This document shows, in pieces, positions 32,936 through 44,400 of a DNA stretch of 64,000 nt (positions are counted from its first letter, which is position 1; each line of letters starts with the position of its first letter). The position numbers and the translations under genes are program-made. This DNA is from Pegoplata infirma (taxonomy: Eukaryota; Arthropoda; Insecta; Diptera; Anthomyiidae), in the NCBI GenBank assembly GCA_963921195.1, contig OY992538.1:239065462-239129461 (forward strand). Direction: 5' to 3'. The notes below the pieces were generated by a model. That model ran no database searches and had not been told where the DNA came from. It saw nothing but the letters and a program-made list of their open reading frames with translations.

Positions 32936-35900
32936 GTAAGTGTCTATATATGTACATATGTGAAACGAAAACCGTTTACACACGCAAGTAGTTTTTAACA
33001 TGATTGAGCCTGCATGGCATTCACACACAAAAAAAAAAATATTGGAAAAAACCATTTGAGTAATCACTAGCTTAAATTAAAAAGAAAAAAATACTCAAAT
33101 TTTTTCGTAAACATTTAACAAATTATTTTATATGAAGGGCTTATTGTAAAAACTCGATAAAGCTGTGTTTATATCATAGCACTGAGTATTAAGATCTGTC
33201 AAAAAATCGTGTGTAATATGATTTTGTTGACAGTCCAATAAGACTTTTGATTTTATGAAATATTTCAAAAAATGGCTGTGTGTTATAAGTAGGGATGAGA
33301 TTTTCATGCATTAAAAAATCGGAAATATGCGCTTAAAATATGCGCTAAAAAATTCAAAATAAGCACTAAAAACTTAAAAATATGCACTAAAAAATAAAAT
33401 GTGTGCATTAAAAATCTCGTTTTCATAGGAAAAACTTCTTAAAAAACAAAAAATAACGCCGTGTTTAAACAGTAACATTTAAAACTTTATATAAGCAAGA
33501 GTTTTTTTTTTTAAATTAAAAATATCTATTAAAAAAATTTAAAAGAAAAAAATATTTTTCTTATTTTCAAAATAAATTTTTAAAATTTAAAATAATTTTT
33601 AAAACAAATAAATTTCAAAACACAAGTTTTTGCTAATTTATGCTAAAATATGCAAAAATATGCACTAAAAAGTTGGAAATATGCACAAAATATGCATTTA
33701 AAACCAAAATATGCAAAAATATGCATTTTCACCAAAATATGCAAAAACAAATCGATGCCATATTAACGCAAATTTCATGATTCGGAAAGATAATTGGTCG
33801 ATGTCGTTTTTAGACTATCGACAATAAACATGCATTTGCATGGAAATCTCATCCCTAGTTATTAGATTTGCATACAAACAGCTGTTTTTAAAAATGTCTT
33901 TTGATTTTGTTTATGATTTTTTGGCAGTATTAAGACTTTGGTAATATTTTACTTTCTTAAAATCCAAAGACTCGGTGGGATGATATAAACACACTTCAAG
34001 CAACATTTCATTTTATGGTGGTTTTTGCCTTAAAACTTTTAAAATAATGTAGAAAATATAACTTTTGCAGAACTTTTATTCTTAATATACTTGTACGAAG
34101 AGTTAAAGGAAGACTTCTGCCAAAAATCTGTCAATGGAACATCAGCAGAAAGCGAAAAACACGAAAAAATAAAATGTTGCTTATCAAGTTCTTGCAGTAA
34201 GCCCTTCAATTGTAAACTAGTGTTATTGCTTGAAAACTGTATAAGTGGCGTATACTTTATTTTGTAATTGCCTTTAAATAAAAATCATACTCAATATAAA
34301 TCATACGATTTCAGCTAGTGTTGTAAAAGTATTGAGTATTTGATTACCGAGTACTCAATACGATCCACTCTAATGTGTATATATTTTAGTCCCCTTTAGC
34401 TCTGTACGTTGGCTCCGGGATGAGGAATTTCTCATGGAAGCACCTCATTCAGAACAAGTTTTCTTGGAACGCTATCACCTTTTAGCCAATGGCAGCTTAG
34501 AAGTCATGAATGTGCAAGCCGAGGATACTGGAAAATATTATTGTGAAATTGTTGCCAGCACTGGAAAAGCTGTGCAAGCACATGCCATTGAGGTACAATA
34601 TGCTCCTCGTGTATTTGCTACGCCCAGCGGTTTCATAGAACTACCTATTGGCGCGGTTTTGGAGATAATATGCGAGACTGAAGGCGTTCCACAGCCAGCG
34701 GTAACATGGACTCATAATAATGAGACGATTATCGATTATCTTGTGGGAAATCGCCAGACACACATATTGGAAATCAAATCGCGTAATATGTCTGGAAATG
34801 TTGATTGTACTGCCAAAAATGGAGTCGGTGAGGCGGTTTCAGATGGTGTTGAACTTTTGGTTTTATGTAAGTATGAGTTACTCACCGTACATCATCATTA
34901 ATACTAGAAGTAGGACCTGGTCACACGATTTGCATAGTTCACATGATTAACATTCCAGGGAAAAAGTCATCCACTTCCCCTAAAGCTACAACAAATGTAA
35001 TCAAACACAACAAAAACAAAAAACGCACAGGCGTTCTTGCCTAGTCCAGAATTAGAAGATATTTAGTTCTCAGGAGGTGGTGATTTTCGCGACATACCCA
35101 TATAAAAGTATTTATATACATAGATATTCAGTAGATAAGAACAACTCCGGGAAGTAGTTGGAGGTTGTTCTAAAATAAGAAGTAGTTATTTTCTATTGAA
35201 TGTCAATATATTTTTATGTGTTATTTGTGCTGGCGTAAAGCGTCAGCAGGCACTTACAATCTAAATCTGAGCTTGTATAATTTGTATACTCTCCAACCAC
35301 AGTATGGGGTATACTCACTTTGTCATTCCTGTCATTTGCCGGGAATGTCTTTTCTAATGCATCGAAATATTTATTTTGGGGACCCCCATAAAGTATATAT
35401 ATTATTGATCCGTGATCAAGACATTCCGTGATCTAAGACATTCTAGCGATGTCCGTCCGTCCGTCTGTAGAGGACACGACACAGTCCAAAATAAAAGAGC
35501 TAGACTTCCGAAGTTTGGCACGAATATGTCTTATATTCCTAGGCAGGTTTAGTTCGGAAATGGGCAAAATCGGACCAGGGGGAAAAAGTTCCCCCTTGGA
35601 GAACTAAACCAACCTAAGAAAAACCGCATTTTTTGCAGGGTTTTTTCGTACTTTTGCTAAGCAAATGCAACATTCTTATGTCAGAAGAAGTTTAAAATCG
35701 CAAAGAGAAGGTGCCCCTAACGTCTTCCGCCAACCCCCGCCCCCCCGCAAAAAAAAGACGCTTCTGATTTTTTTTTATATTGTTGTTTTGCATTTTGGAG
35801 GGTATAAAAGATTCGGCACAGCCGAATGTAACACTCTCACTGGTTTTTTTTTTTTTTTTTAATTTTATATATTGATTCTCATAGTTTCCCCCGAAATTCG

Positions 35901-37851
35901 TGCTCCTCAAAAAATATATTATTCTAAAATTGGCGGTCGTATTCAGTTGGAGTGCTTTGTTGAATCTGCTCCCTTGGCTAAAGTTCGATGGTTTCATGCT
36001 GGAAGACCCGTTGCCTTGGGTGTATTCTACCACCGACAGGATAGCGAGGAATTGCAGAGAAATGCCTCGGTGCAACGTTACTACTCGTACATGAAGCATT
36101 CTTTGATAATAAAAAATGCCCGCGAATCGGATATGGGAATGTATGAATGTAGAGCAGAAAATAGTATTGGCATACAGAGTGCCTATATGGAAGTGACATT
36201 CCGACCCATGCCATGTTCCTTTAAAATTAGCCCAGACATGCAGAGTCCCACATCACACGTGTTAGTTTGGCAAACAGAGAGCTACTCACCAATTATTGAA
36301 TTCAAACTGAAATTCCGACAAGTACCATCTGGTAAGTGAATTGATATTAATTGATTAATTGAATATGTATGTACATGGAAAAGTCAAAAAACCCATGTGC
36401 GTATAAAATCTACCATTAAACAATAGCTGTGTTTTTTATACCCTCCAACCACAGTATGGGGGTATACTCACTTTGTCATTCCGTGTGTAACGCATTGAAA
36501 TATCGGTCTAGGACCCTATAAAGTATATATTTTATTGATCGAGCGATCGATTCTAAGACATTCTAGCGATTCTAAGACATTCTAGCGATGTCCGTCCGTC
36601 CGTCTGTCCGTCTGTAGAGGACACGATACAGTCCAAAATAAAAGAGCTAGACTTCTATGTCTTATATCCTTAGGCAGGTTAAGTTCGGAAATGGGCAAAA
36701 TCGGATCAAGGGGGAAAAAGTTCCCCCTTGGAGAACTAAACCAACCTAAGAAAACCCGCATTTTTTGCTGGGTTTTTTGTACTTTTGCTAAGAAAATGCA
36801 ACATTCTCATCTCAGAAGAAGTTCAAAATCGCAAGGGAAGGTTCCCCCTAACGTTTCCCATCAACCCCCCTCCCCCATTTGGAGGGTATAAAAGATTTGG
36901 CACAGCCGAATGTAACACTCTCACTTGTTTGCAAATGTACAAAAAGATGCCAATACTAAATAATACTTAGCTGTGTTTTTTTTTAGAACTCAAAACAACC
37001 CAAATTTTTTTCAAGTGTTGTTGTAGATGCTGTAAAAAATCTAAATTTTTTGTGGCTTCATTAAATATTTTTCTTTAAATAAATAAAATTAATTCGAAAT
37101 TTAATTGAATGATTAAGAAACACAGCTAATGTCCTTTTTTGTTTCGTCACACATAGAAAGCGTTTTGTCATACACAACGGTGGCAAGCAGACCAGAGTGG
37201 ACAGAACTGACTATACCCTCGGATATATCAATAGGTAAGCAAGCGTTCACTATTCTAAAAGCTAAAGATTTCTTCTATAAAATGTTCCCATCTACATACA
37301 TACATACATATGTTTTCTGTTTCTAGGACCGATTTATACAACAACTTACACGTTGTTTGGTTTACATCCTGCCAGCATATATCAAGTTGTAGTCTTGGCA
37401 CGCAATCATTTTGGCTGGAGTGATAGTAGCAAAATATTGCGCTTTGCAACGGGCGGAGAAGGTAAATATTTACACGAGGCATCCATATAAATTTACATAC
37501 ATAAGTACATACATACAGAATGTAAAATTTACTTTTGTACTCTATCACATTTTAGTTGAGTTTCCAAACTATTCAACTGAAGCTGATAAATATGGAATTG
37601 TGGTTGGCGATAATGATTCGAATGATGCAGCTGATAATGATGATGATGATGATAATGATGATAGCAGCAATAAAGATAAAACCTATAATGATAATACGGA
37701 GAATTCAATTGTTTCCGAAAAAGAAAAAACATTATATTCTAGTATGTACATATTTTCGTCTGCCTGTAGGTCAAGCAATAAGCTAAACTACAATTGGTGG
37801 ATAATAAGTGCCTTTGTAATAATAATTGAATATAAATTGTATCAACAATAA
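32761..37851 (+). CDS. wrapper: wrapper: three-Ig, one-FN3 glial/neuronal adhesion protein
   Basis: Six exons (32761-32935, 34390-34866, 35885-36331, 37157-37234, 37327-37461, 37556-37851) join in frame into 535 aa; all introns are GT-AG and phase 1. A signal peptide (LFKTVFLNILILPWLSSA) is followed by Ig1 (Cys55-Cys110), Ig2 (Cys153-Cys198), Ig3 (Cys241-Cys306), an FN3 domain (about 325-437, ending ARNHFGWSDSSKILRFATGGE), an Asp/Asn-rich linker (about 455-480) and a hydrophobic stretch WWIISAFVIII near the end. In Drosophila, Wrapper is a membrane-anchored protein of midline glia that ensheathes commissural axons. The assignment rests on my recognition of the FN3-region sequence and identical architecture. 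The hydrophobic tail ends in EYKLYQQ, so GPI anchoring is less certain than in the neighbouring gene. Confidence 0.8.
33290..33857. mobile_element. hAT-type MITE with TAGGGATGAGATTTTC ends, in wrapper intron 1
   Basis: Ends TAGGGATGAGATTTTCATGCA and TGCATGGAAATCTCATCCCTA are inverted. GTTATAAG (33282-33289) and GTTATTAG (33858-33865) are a one-mismatch 8-bp duplication. The interior is dense in AAAATATGCA words. No ORF. Confidence 0.87.
34390..34866 (+). CDS. wrapper: wrapper exon 2
   Basis: Acceptor TATTTTAG, donor gtaagt. It holds the remainder of Ig1 (SVRWLRDE .. DTGKYYCEI) and all of Ig2 (LEIICETEGVPQPAVTW .. GNVDCTAKNGVG). An alternative AG ten bases downstream would break the frame. 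Confidence 0.85.
35287..35843 (+). repeat. interspersed hairpin repeat, GTCCGTCCGTCTG family, in wrapper intron 2
   Basis: Starts CTCTCCAACCACAGTATGG, includes ATGTCCGTCCGTCCGTCTGT, and ends GGTATAAAAGATTCGG then CACAGCCGAATGTAACACTC. Parallel copies are at 36437-36930, 41802-42240 and, on the minus strand, 63465-63955. Confidence 0.75.
35885..36331 (+). CDS. wrapper: wrapper exon 3
   Basis: Acceptor TCTCATAG, donor gtaagt. It encodes Ig3 (IQLECFVES .. GMYECRAENSIG) and the start of FN3 (SHVLVWQTES, EFKLKFRQVPS). Confidence 0.87.
36437..36930 (+). repeat. interspersed hairpin repeat, GTCCGTCCGTCTG family, in wrapper intron 3
   Basis: Same start, middle and end landmarks as 35287-35843, with a local duplication of CTAAGACATTCTAGCGAT near 36553-36589. 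Confidence 0.75.
37157..37234 (+). CDS. wrapper: wrapper exon 4
   Basis: A 78-bp FN3 segment (ASRPEWTELTIPSD) between ACATAG and gtaagc. Confidence 0.8.
37327..37461 (+). CDS. wrapper: wrapper exon 5
   Basis: The last FN3 strands (LHPASIYQVVVLARNHFGW) between TTTCTAG and gtaaat; the intron before it is only 92 bp. Confidence 0.85.
37556..37851 (+). CDS. wrapper: wrapper exon 6 (terminal)
   Basis: After acceptor ATTTTAG it reads EFPNYSTEAD, an Asp/Asn run, and a hydrophobic C-terminal stretch, then TAA. The GAT repeat coding the acid run could vary in length between individuals. Confidence 0.8.
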
Positions 37852-38340
37852 TAACATAAATAATAGATCATGTCTGTTCATTTTTATACCCTCCACTCTG
37901 GTAGAGGGTATATACATAAAAGTTTGTTATTCCGTTTGTAACATCTCGAAATATAGGGTATAGGACCGCATAAAGTACATATCGAGGGCCTATATTCAAA
38001 ACCCTCTATCTTCCATTTTCACGGAAATTACTTTTTGATGGAAAAATATTCAGTAAAACGGCCCCCATCTATGACTTTTTGATAGAAAAATATTCAGTAA
38101 AACGGCCCTCATCTATGGTGTAAAATTCAGAACAAAAATATTTTTATATATGGTTTTGAATTGAGAAAAATGTGAAAGAAAAATTTTAATTTTTCTAAAA
38201 ACTTAAGGCATCCTGGTTTGTTTCTTACTAGTTTCATATTATCCAGTTATAATAATCTTCAGAAAAACTTTGAATGTCAAATTTATTTAGTTAATAGTCA
38301 ATTGAACTCTATATGTGAAAATTATTTACAGATCGCAGCC
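37852..38340. repeat. wrapper 3' flank with repeat fragments
   Basis: Contains the wrapper 3' UTR (extent not determinable), a fragment of the ATACCCTCCACTCTGG hairpin repeat at 37886-37985, and a direct repeat of about 48 bp around TATTCAGTAAAACGGCCC (38048 and 38092). From about 37990 to 39200 the words ACCCTCTATCTT and AAGATAGAGGGGTTTG bound a palindromic repeat. Confidence 0.5.
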
Positions 38341-38440
38341 GACAAGGATTGAACCCATCATCTGTAATACTTTGCTATTAACTGCTTGTAACGTACAATC
38401 ACTCTAGACCGATACGCCAAGTAGGCTGTTAAGCAAGTAT
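38340..38440 (-). repeat. tRNA-like sequence, SINE candidate
   Basis: On the minus strand an A-box-like TTGGCGTATCGG..AGAGTG is followed about 45 bases on by GGGTTCAATCC, a good B box. No full cloverleaf with paired acceptor stem is evident, so a tRNA-derived SINE or pseudogene is favoured. Confidence 0.45.
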
Positions 38441-40379
38441 CAACTTAATCAGATTTTTTCAATTCGAGTGTGGTTGTTGCTGTTGTTTTTTCTAACAGAA
38501 GAGTTGTTATTGCCATTTTGTGTAAACAAACTTTTATTTTTAGTAATCATTATTCTTCTTCCTCTCCTTCATCAATTCTGATCTAAGTACGTATTTTTGC
38601 ATGTAATTTTGGCATGCTGAACTTGTTTGGCTTTTTTGAAAAATATGGGCAAAAATTTGGATGTTTCGTGTACATTATGAAACAAAAATTTTATTCATAA
38701 AAATCACAATGATGATCAGCATCTGTGGACCAAAATCGCGTTTTTATTTTTTTTTACTATTTTTTACATAGCATACTCAACAGTTTGTCAACTTTTGAGG
38801 TGAATTCAGTAAAAAAAATAATTTTTGTCTTTAAAATCAGCACCTGTGGACCAAAACCGCGATTTCGGAATTTTTTATAAGCCGTTATCATTAATAAATC
38901 ACGTTAAAAAGTTACCGATGTCGTAAATGAAATCATAATAATTAAATTTTATTGAAATGCAAAACCCTCTATCTGATCATTTTCATTCATGTACTTAATA
39001 TTTTTGAGAAACAAAACCCTCTATCTATCAGAAAATACCCAATAGTGCAAAATTTTAAAAACGAATTATATGTGAGATTCAGTAGTTGATTTAAAAAAAT
39101 ATTATAGAATATCAAATTTAAATTGCTCTAACAATACGCGAAATAAACAGCTTTTTGGCTCTTCTGAAAAGTTGTGTTTTTTAAGATAGAGGGGTTTGAA
39201 TTACTTTTAAATATTATACAAAAATAATTTTTAATTAATTTTAATAAAAAATTTTTTTTTTAAAGCCCTTTTTTGCTAAAATCCCAATTTTGAGGATCAA
39301 AGTGGGGACAGAAGATAAACTCCGACCGGAGTGATATTTTGCATGTGAGTTGCCCTTAGTGGACCGACACTTTTGGCGGGTATTAAAATTTGATCAGAGA
39401 GAAAAGCCCTAAAACTTGATAATTTTTCTTAACGAAACATTTTTATACCCTACACTTACAAGAATATTCTTTCAGAGGACGCAGGGATAGAAACATAAAA
39501 TTTACCTGGTTTTCTTAGCTGCCTAATCCTAAATTTAAAAAGGGGTTGCCATCTTATGAAATAATTTGGTCTTTCAAGAAATCCTAATAAAAGCTGAACT
39601 GGCAGGAATTTCGCTAAAACTAATTTTTATTTTATTAGAGAAATTTTATACCATTAATACACTTTTCCAGTAATAACCAAATATGAAGCATATAATGCAC
39701 AGGGCCGCTTTTAGGCGGCCTTACTTTTATTTATATACTTAATTTATTTTATATTTTAAGCTTCTTAATGGCATGAGCCACATAGAATCGACGGATACTA
39801 TATTTTTTTGATGCATTTTTTTTGAGGCCATAAATACGGTTAAAAATTATTTACAAGAAATAGCTAACGCATTAGAGGGTTAACTTATATTTTAAGCTAA
39901 ACAAAAATCAAAATTTTGTCACTTTGTTCGGAACTTTACGATTTTTAAGTCAAAAAAGGAACTCAAAGACATTACCCTACAGGTCTAATATTTGTTTCTG
40001 TAATATTGGCCCTAAAAGGCAACTTTCTGACCCTGACGATTTTCAAATTAAAAAACAAAAAAGGGAGTTTTTGGGAGACACCTTTCCTCCTGATATCTTT
40101 TAATGGTTACAAATTCATTTGTTTGCTTTTTGCACTAAAAAAAGTTTTATCATTATTTTAATATAGGTCGAATAATAAATAATTTTTATTTTTTTTTTAA
40201 ATTTAAAAGGAATTTTAATTATTTTTTTTGCCCAAGCCCACAAATGGGGGCGGATCAAAAAAAAAAGCGGCATATTCTAATCCTCTGTTTCCTAGTGCTT
40301 TAGCAATGCGTTAGTCAATACCACGTTTTTTCTAGGTGCGTTCTATTCAAATTTTAGTTTTAATTTGACTTGTGCTGTA
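38441..40379. other. intergenic AT-rich repeat debris
   Basis: Between the two tail-to-tail Ig genes. It contains two copies of an ATCAGCATCTGTGGACCAAAA word (38717 and 38838), CCCTCTATCT words, and T runs. No gene was recognised. Confidence 0.4.
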
Positions 40380-40932
40380 CACTCAGAAAATTATGTAAGT
40401 TACTACATGTTAGTTGTTTGTATATTTTACAGTAATTAGTTGTTTTCAACTACAAAGTCAGTTGTTTTTGTATGGAAAATATCAAACAACTATTTTTGTT
40501 AGTTACTTTAAGTCGTTTTTTGAACAACTAACAAAAAAGTACTGTTAATTTTATTTTTTTATCTCTGAAAAATTTTCAAAGTTTTTTTCCAAAAAAAAAT
40601 AAATTTTCGTTTTTTTTATTTTTCATAACTTTAAAAAAAAAAAAAAAACTTGGAAAAAATTTGGTCTTCAATTTTTTTCTGAAAAATTTTTTGAAAATTT
40701 TTTGGAAAAAAAATTATATATATATTAATTATTTGATTTTTACTACATATTAGTTGTTTTGACTACAAATATAAGTAGTTTTTACTACATAAGTCAGTTG
40801 ATTTTTGTCAGTTAAAATAACTAACATTGTTAGTTGATTTAACTTAAAAAGTAGTTGACCCCAAAACAACTTACAAAGTAGTTATTTTAACTGACATTTT
40901 CAGTTGATTTTACTAACATATGTTTTTGAGTG
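40380..40932. mobile_element. MITE with CACTCAGAAAA ends, TA target
   Basis: CACTCAGAAAATTATG and TATGTTTTTGAGTG are inverted ends flanked by TA on each side, as expected for Tc1/mariner-type MITEs. The interior alternates TAGTTGTTTT and AACAACTA words. Confidence 0.65.
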
Positions 40933-41154
40933 TATTAAAATAAAATTAAAATACCTTGTGAGCCAATTAATACAATAAATTCATTTTACATTACCCTGTT
41001 AATATTGACACAAACGTGCAAAAATTAAATATGTTAAATATTTGATTCCATTTCAAACTACGGCTTAAACTAAATTGCTAAGTAACTTGTGTTTATTTTC
41101 AAAGTAGTTTTTCAATTTGTGGTTTATTTGAAATTTATCTACAATAATTTAGTA

Positions 41155-41160
41155 TTTATT
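41155..41160 (-). terminator. polyadenylation signal AATAAA for the minus-strand Ig gene
   Basis: AATAAA on the minus strand about 77 bases after the stop codon at 41237-41239, at a usual position for a short 3' UTR. Confidence 0.5.
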
Positions 41161-41236
41161 TAAGACTATGTATGTATGGTATTTGTTAGTGGAAATATAA
41201 ATACTCGTACGTACATTTATGAATATGCATTTGAGC

Positions 41237-41475
41237 TTAACTATAATTTACAACAAGTAACAGGGATAATAACAAAATACTTTGAAAACAAATGTGTACG
41301 GATGTCGATGGTGTAGCACTGTTTGACGATCCAAATCCAGCCATAGCCAACCTATTGGTGCCTCCAGTCTCATTGTCGGCATTCTCATCTATATTATTAA
41401 GAAAAATAAAAAGATTGTTATTTATATCGGGAAATAGTAATGCTTTACAACAGACTTCATCTTCTAGAAATGGTT
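41237..41475 (-). CDS. minus-strand Ig gene exon 7 (GPI-signal exon)
   Basis: Acceptor CTGTTCAG, 239 bp to TAA at 41239-41237. It encodes an acidic linker and a hydrophobic C-terminal tail (ILLLSLLLVV). The phase 1 junction after the FN3 domain matches the last wrapper intron. Confidence 0.78.
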
Positions 41476-44400
41476 CTGAACAGAGTTTTACAAAATTTGA
41501 CTTTTTTTAATCTCTACAGTATGAAAGTATATTAACTTTATCATTCAGTATTTAGGACCCTTTAAAGTAGGGCATTGTAATATTCAAAGTGCCGCACCCA
41601 GAAAGTGCAATTTTTTGGGCCCGCTCCCTAAGCATAAGAAATCGATTGAAATAATAAAATTGTATTAACTATGTGTAAAAATTATAATACATAAATTTAT
41701 TTATTAATCTTTATCCCGAGTGTGAAGGGTCCAGGAAATTTCAAAGATCAAATGACCACACTTTTTTAAACAAATATATAAATAGTTTCTTAAAGTTTTT
41801 TTATATCCTCCAACCACATTATGGGGGTATACTCACTTTGTCATTCCGTGTGTAACGCATCGAAATATCGGTCTAGGTCCCCATTTTTTTTTCTTTGACA
41901 TTGGAAAAATATTTATTAAACTATAATGATATTGCACAACATAATAATAAATCAAAAGTATATATATTATTGATCAGTGATCCATTCTAAGACGTTCTAG
42001 CGATGTCCGTCTGTCCGTCCGTCTGTGGATGACACGATACAGTCCAAAGTAAAAGAGCTAGAGCACGAATATGTCTTATGGTATTGGGCTGGTTAAGTTC
42101 GAACATGGGCAAAATCGGATCAGGGGGAAAAATTTCCCCTCTTAGGAACTAAACCAACCTCTGAAAAAACTCAATTTTTTTATAGGTTTTTTGTACGTTT
42201 GCTTAGCAAACAAAACCTTTTTATGTCAAAAGAAGTTCAAATTCCTGCAGTTGAATCCAGGAAGGTTGTCTCCCACCACCGAAACAAAGCTGCCAATTGA
42301 ATTGCCAAAGAAGCTTTAGTAAAGAAAAAATAGTGTTTCGTAGCTGGGTTTTCAACAGCTCGTGGAAAGCGAAAGATAATCACCGATCAACATGACATTT
42401 TTACCACATTCTTTTTACATAGATTCAAATATATCTGTTGGGGGTCGGAATGAAGTTTGCCAAAAAGCTAAATTTGATACATCCAAACTAGAGATGGGCG
42501 CGTGAGTGATTTTTGACTCACATTCACTCACGCTCACGACAGGAATTTTGGAATCATGCACACTCACTCACGAGTATATTTTTTCTACTCACACTTACAA
42601 TCACGTGAGTAAATTTAATACAACTCAAACTCACGGGAGCTTTACTCACACTCACGTTGAGTCACACTCACGAAACTCTTATTTATACAAAGAAAAATTT
42701 CAAAAACTAAAATTTCAAAATTTAAAGTTCAGCGAAATTTAAGATTTTTTTGCTTTTTCAGGACGAAATCTTAAGTTAAGCCAAATTTTAAAATTTTTTG
42801 TTGCTTTTTTTGGTACGAAAGGAAATATCCCAGTTGGCAAAATAAAATCACCCCTGACATACTGCTGACTCTCCCTTTATGAAATCGCTGACGTCTTCAT
42901 ATAATTTTTCAAAATGTCCCAAAAATTGTATGAAGATTTCAGCAATTTTATAAAGGGATGAAAAGAAAAAAAAATCACGCAAACTCACGGAAAAAATCGA
43001 CTCACGCACAATCATTCACGCAAAAAACTTACTCACGCACACTCACTTTTTTTCTCCACTCACACTCACTCACAATCATGTGAGTAAAATTTAAATCAGT
43101 CACACTCACGCTCTAATCTGCTCATGTGCCCATTTCTAATCCCAACTAACTTATGATTCTATTTACCTCCATCTTCAATTGTAAATATAAAAGGTGTTGA
43201 AAACTTTGACCATCCCACAATGTTTTTGGTTTTCATACGCGTTTGCCATTCTCCTGCGACAAGCTCCATTTCATGGGTAACTTTCCACATGCCATTCTCA
43301 TGGCGTTGAGTGTGTATAACGGTGGTAGAACTCCACGTGTAAGCCTTAAAAAAGAAATATCTGTAAGAAATGCATATTCTAAATGTAGAGTGTCATTTAT
43401 GTTATTTGCAGCAAATTTCACATGGAGCTTAAAATTACATTATATTCCAAGCCTCGATATTTTTTTACAAAAGTGTAAAAAGTTATGGAGTTACCAGAAA
43501 CCAATTAAACTGTTAGTTAAATTAATATTGCAAAAAAAAATAATGTATTTAACTTTTTTTTTTTAATTTTTTATACCCTCCACTCAAGTAATAGAAGGTG
43601 TATAAATTTAAGTTTGTCATTAAGTTTGTAACACCTCGAAATATGGGTCAATGACCTCATAAATAAATCTTTTAACCCGATTTAGAATAAGCAGGAATTT
43701 TTGCAACTTAAAGCTCCCTGTGAATTTTGGTGCATATGATGCACAGCACTGTACATAGAACTTATTCGGCGTTATCGTACTTACTCCAGACATTTTGTAG
43801 TCTAACACGGCTTCCGATAATGGTTGCAGACTTCGTACTAACCAATGTAGAGTAACTTTTTTACCATCAATGGTTACATTTTCAAGTTGACCCTTTTCGG
43901 GTTCTAACATTAAGTGAGTTTTCAGCTCGTTCTTTCCAATAGAATTCTAAATCATAAAATGTAAGTTTTTTTTTTAAATGTCAACTGTATATGAGATTTT
44001 ACAATTGTTATTCAGAGAAAGTTAATAGAATTTTTAGATTGTATTTCTGATCAGCCATTTATAATTATATACCAGAAATTTCCAAATGCAATTTAGAAAT
44101 TTGTATTTCATATATCAGCAATTGTTTTACAGAAGAAGTCAATTGTATTTCGGAAGTCATCATTTCCCAGCAGAAAAAATTCGGTACCACTTCTATTCGG
44201 AAGGCTTTAAACCAATGGTTCCCAACCTTTTTTGCGCCATGCCCCACTTTTAACTTAAAAAAACTACAATATCCCCCCCTACACTCAAATTTGTTTTAAA
44301 ATTCAAAATTTACTTGTGGTTATGCAAACACTTTGTTAAAATCATCGTATAAACAAAATTTTTAGAAAAAGTTACATGAGACTTTGAGTCTCATTCCATT

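Noticed and set aside
37411..37555. Reading straight through wrapper intron 5
   Set aside because: The frame is open, but good gtaaat and ATTTTAG sites and the matching phase 1 pattern favour splicing; the read-through peptide has no homology to FN3 tails.
41292..41510. 72-aa plus-strand ORF
   Set aside because: It is the antisense of the last exon of the minus-strand Ig gene.
42506..42742. 78-aa Ser/Thr/His-rich ORF
   Set aside because: Produced by CACTCACG repeats in the hAT MITE.
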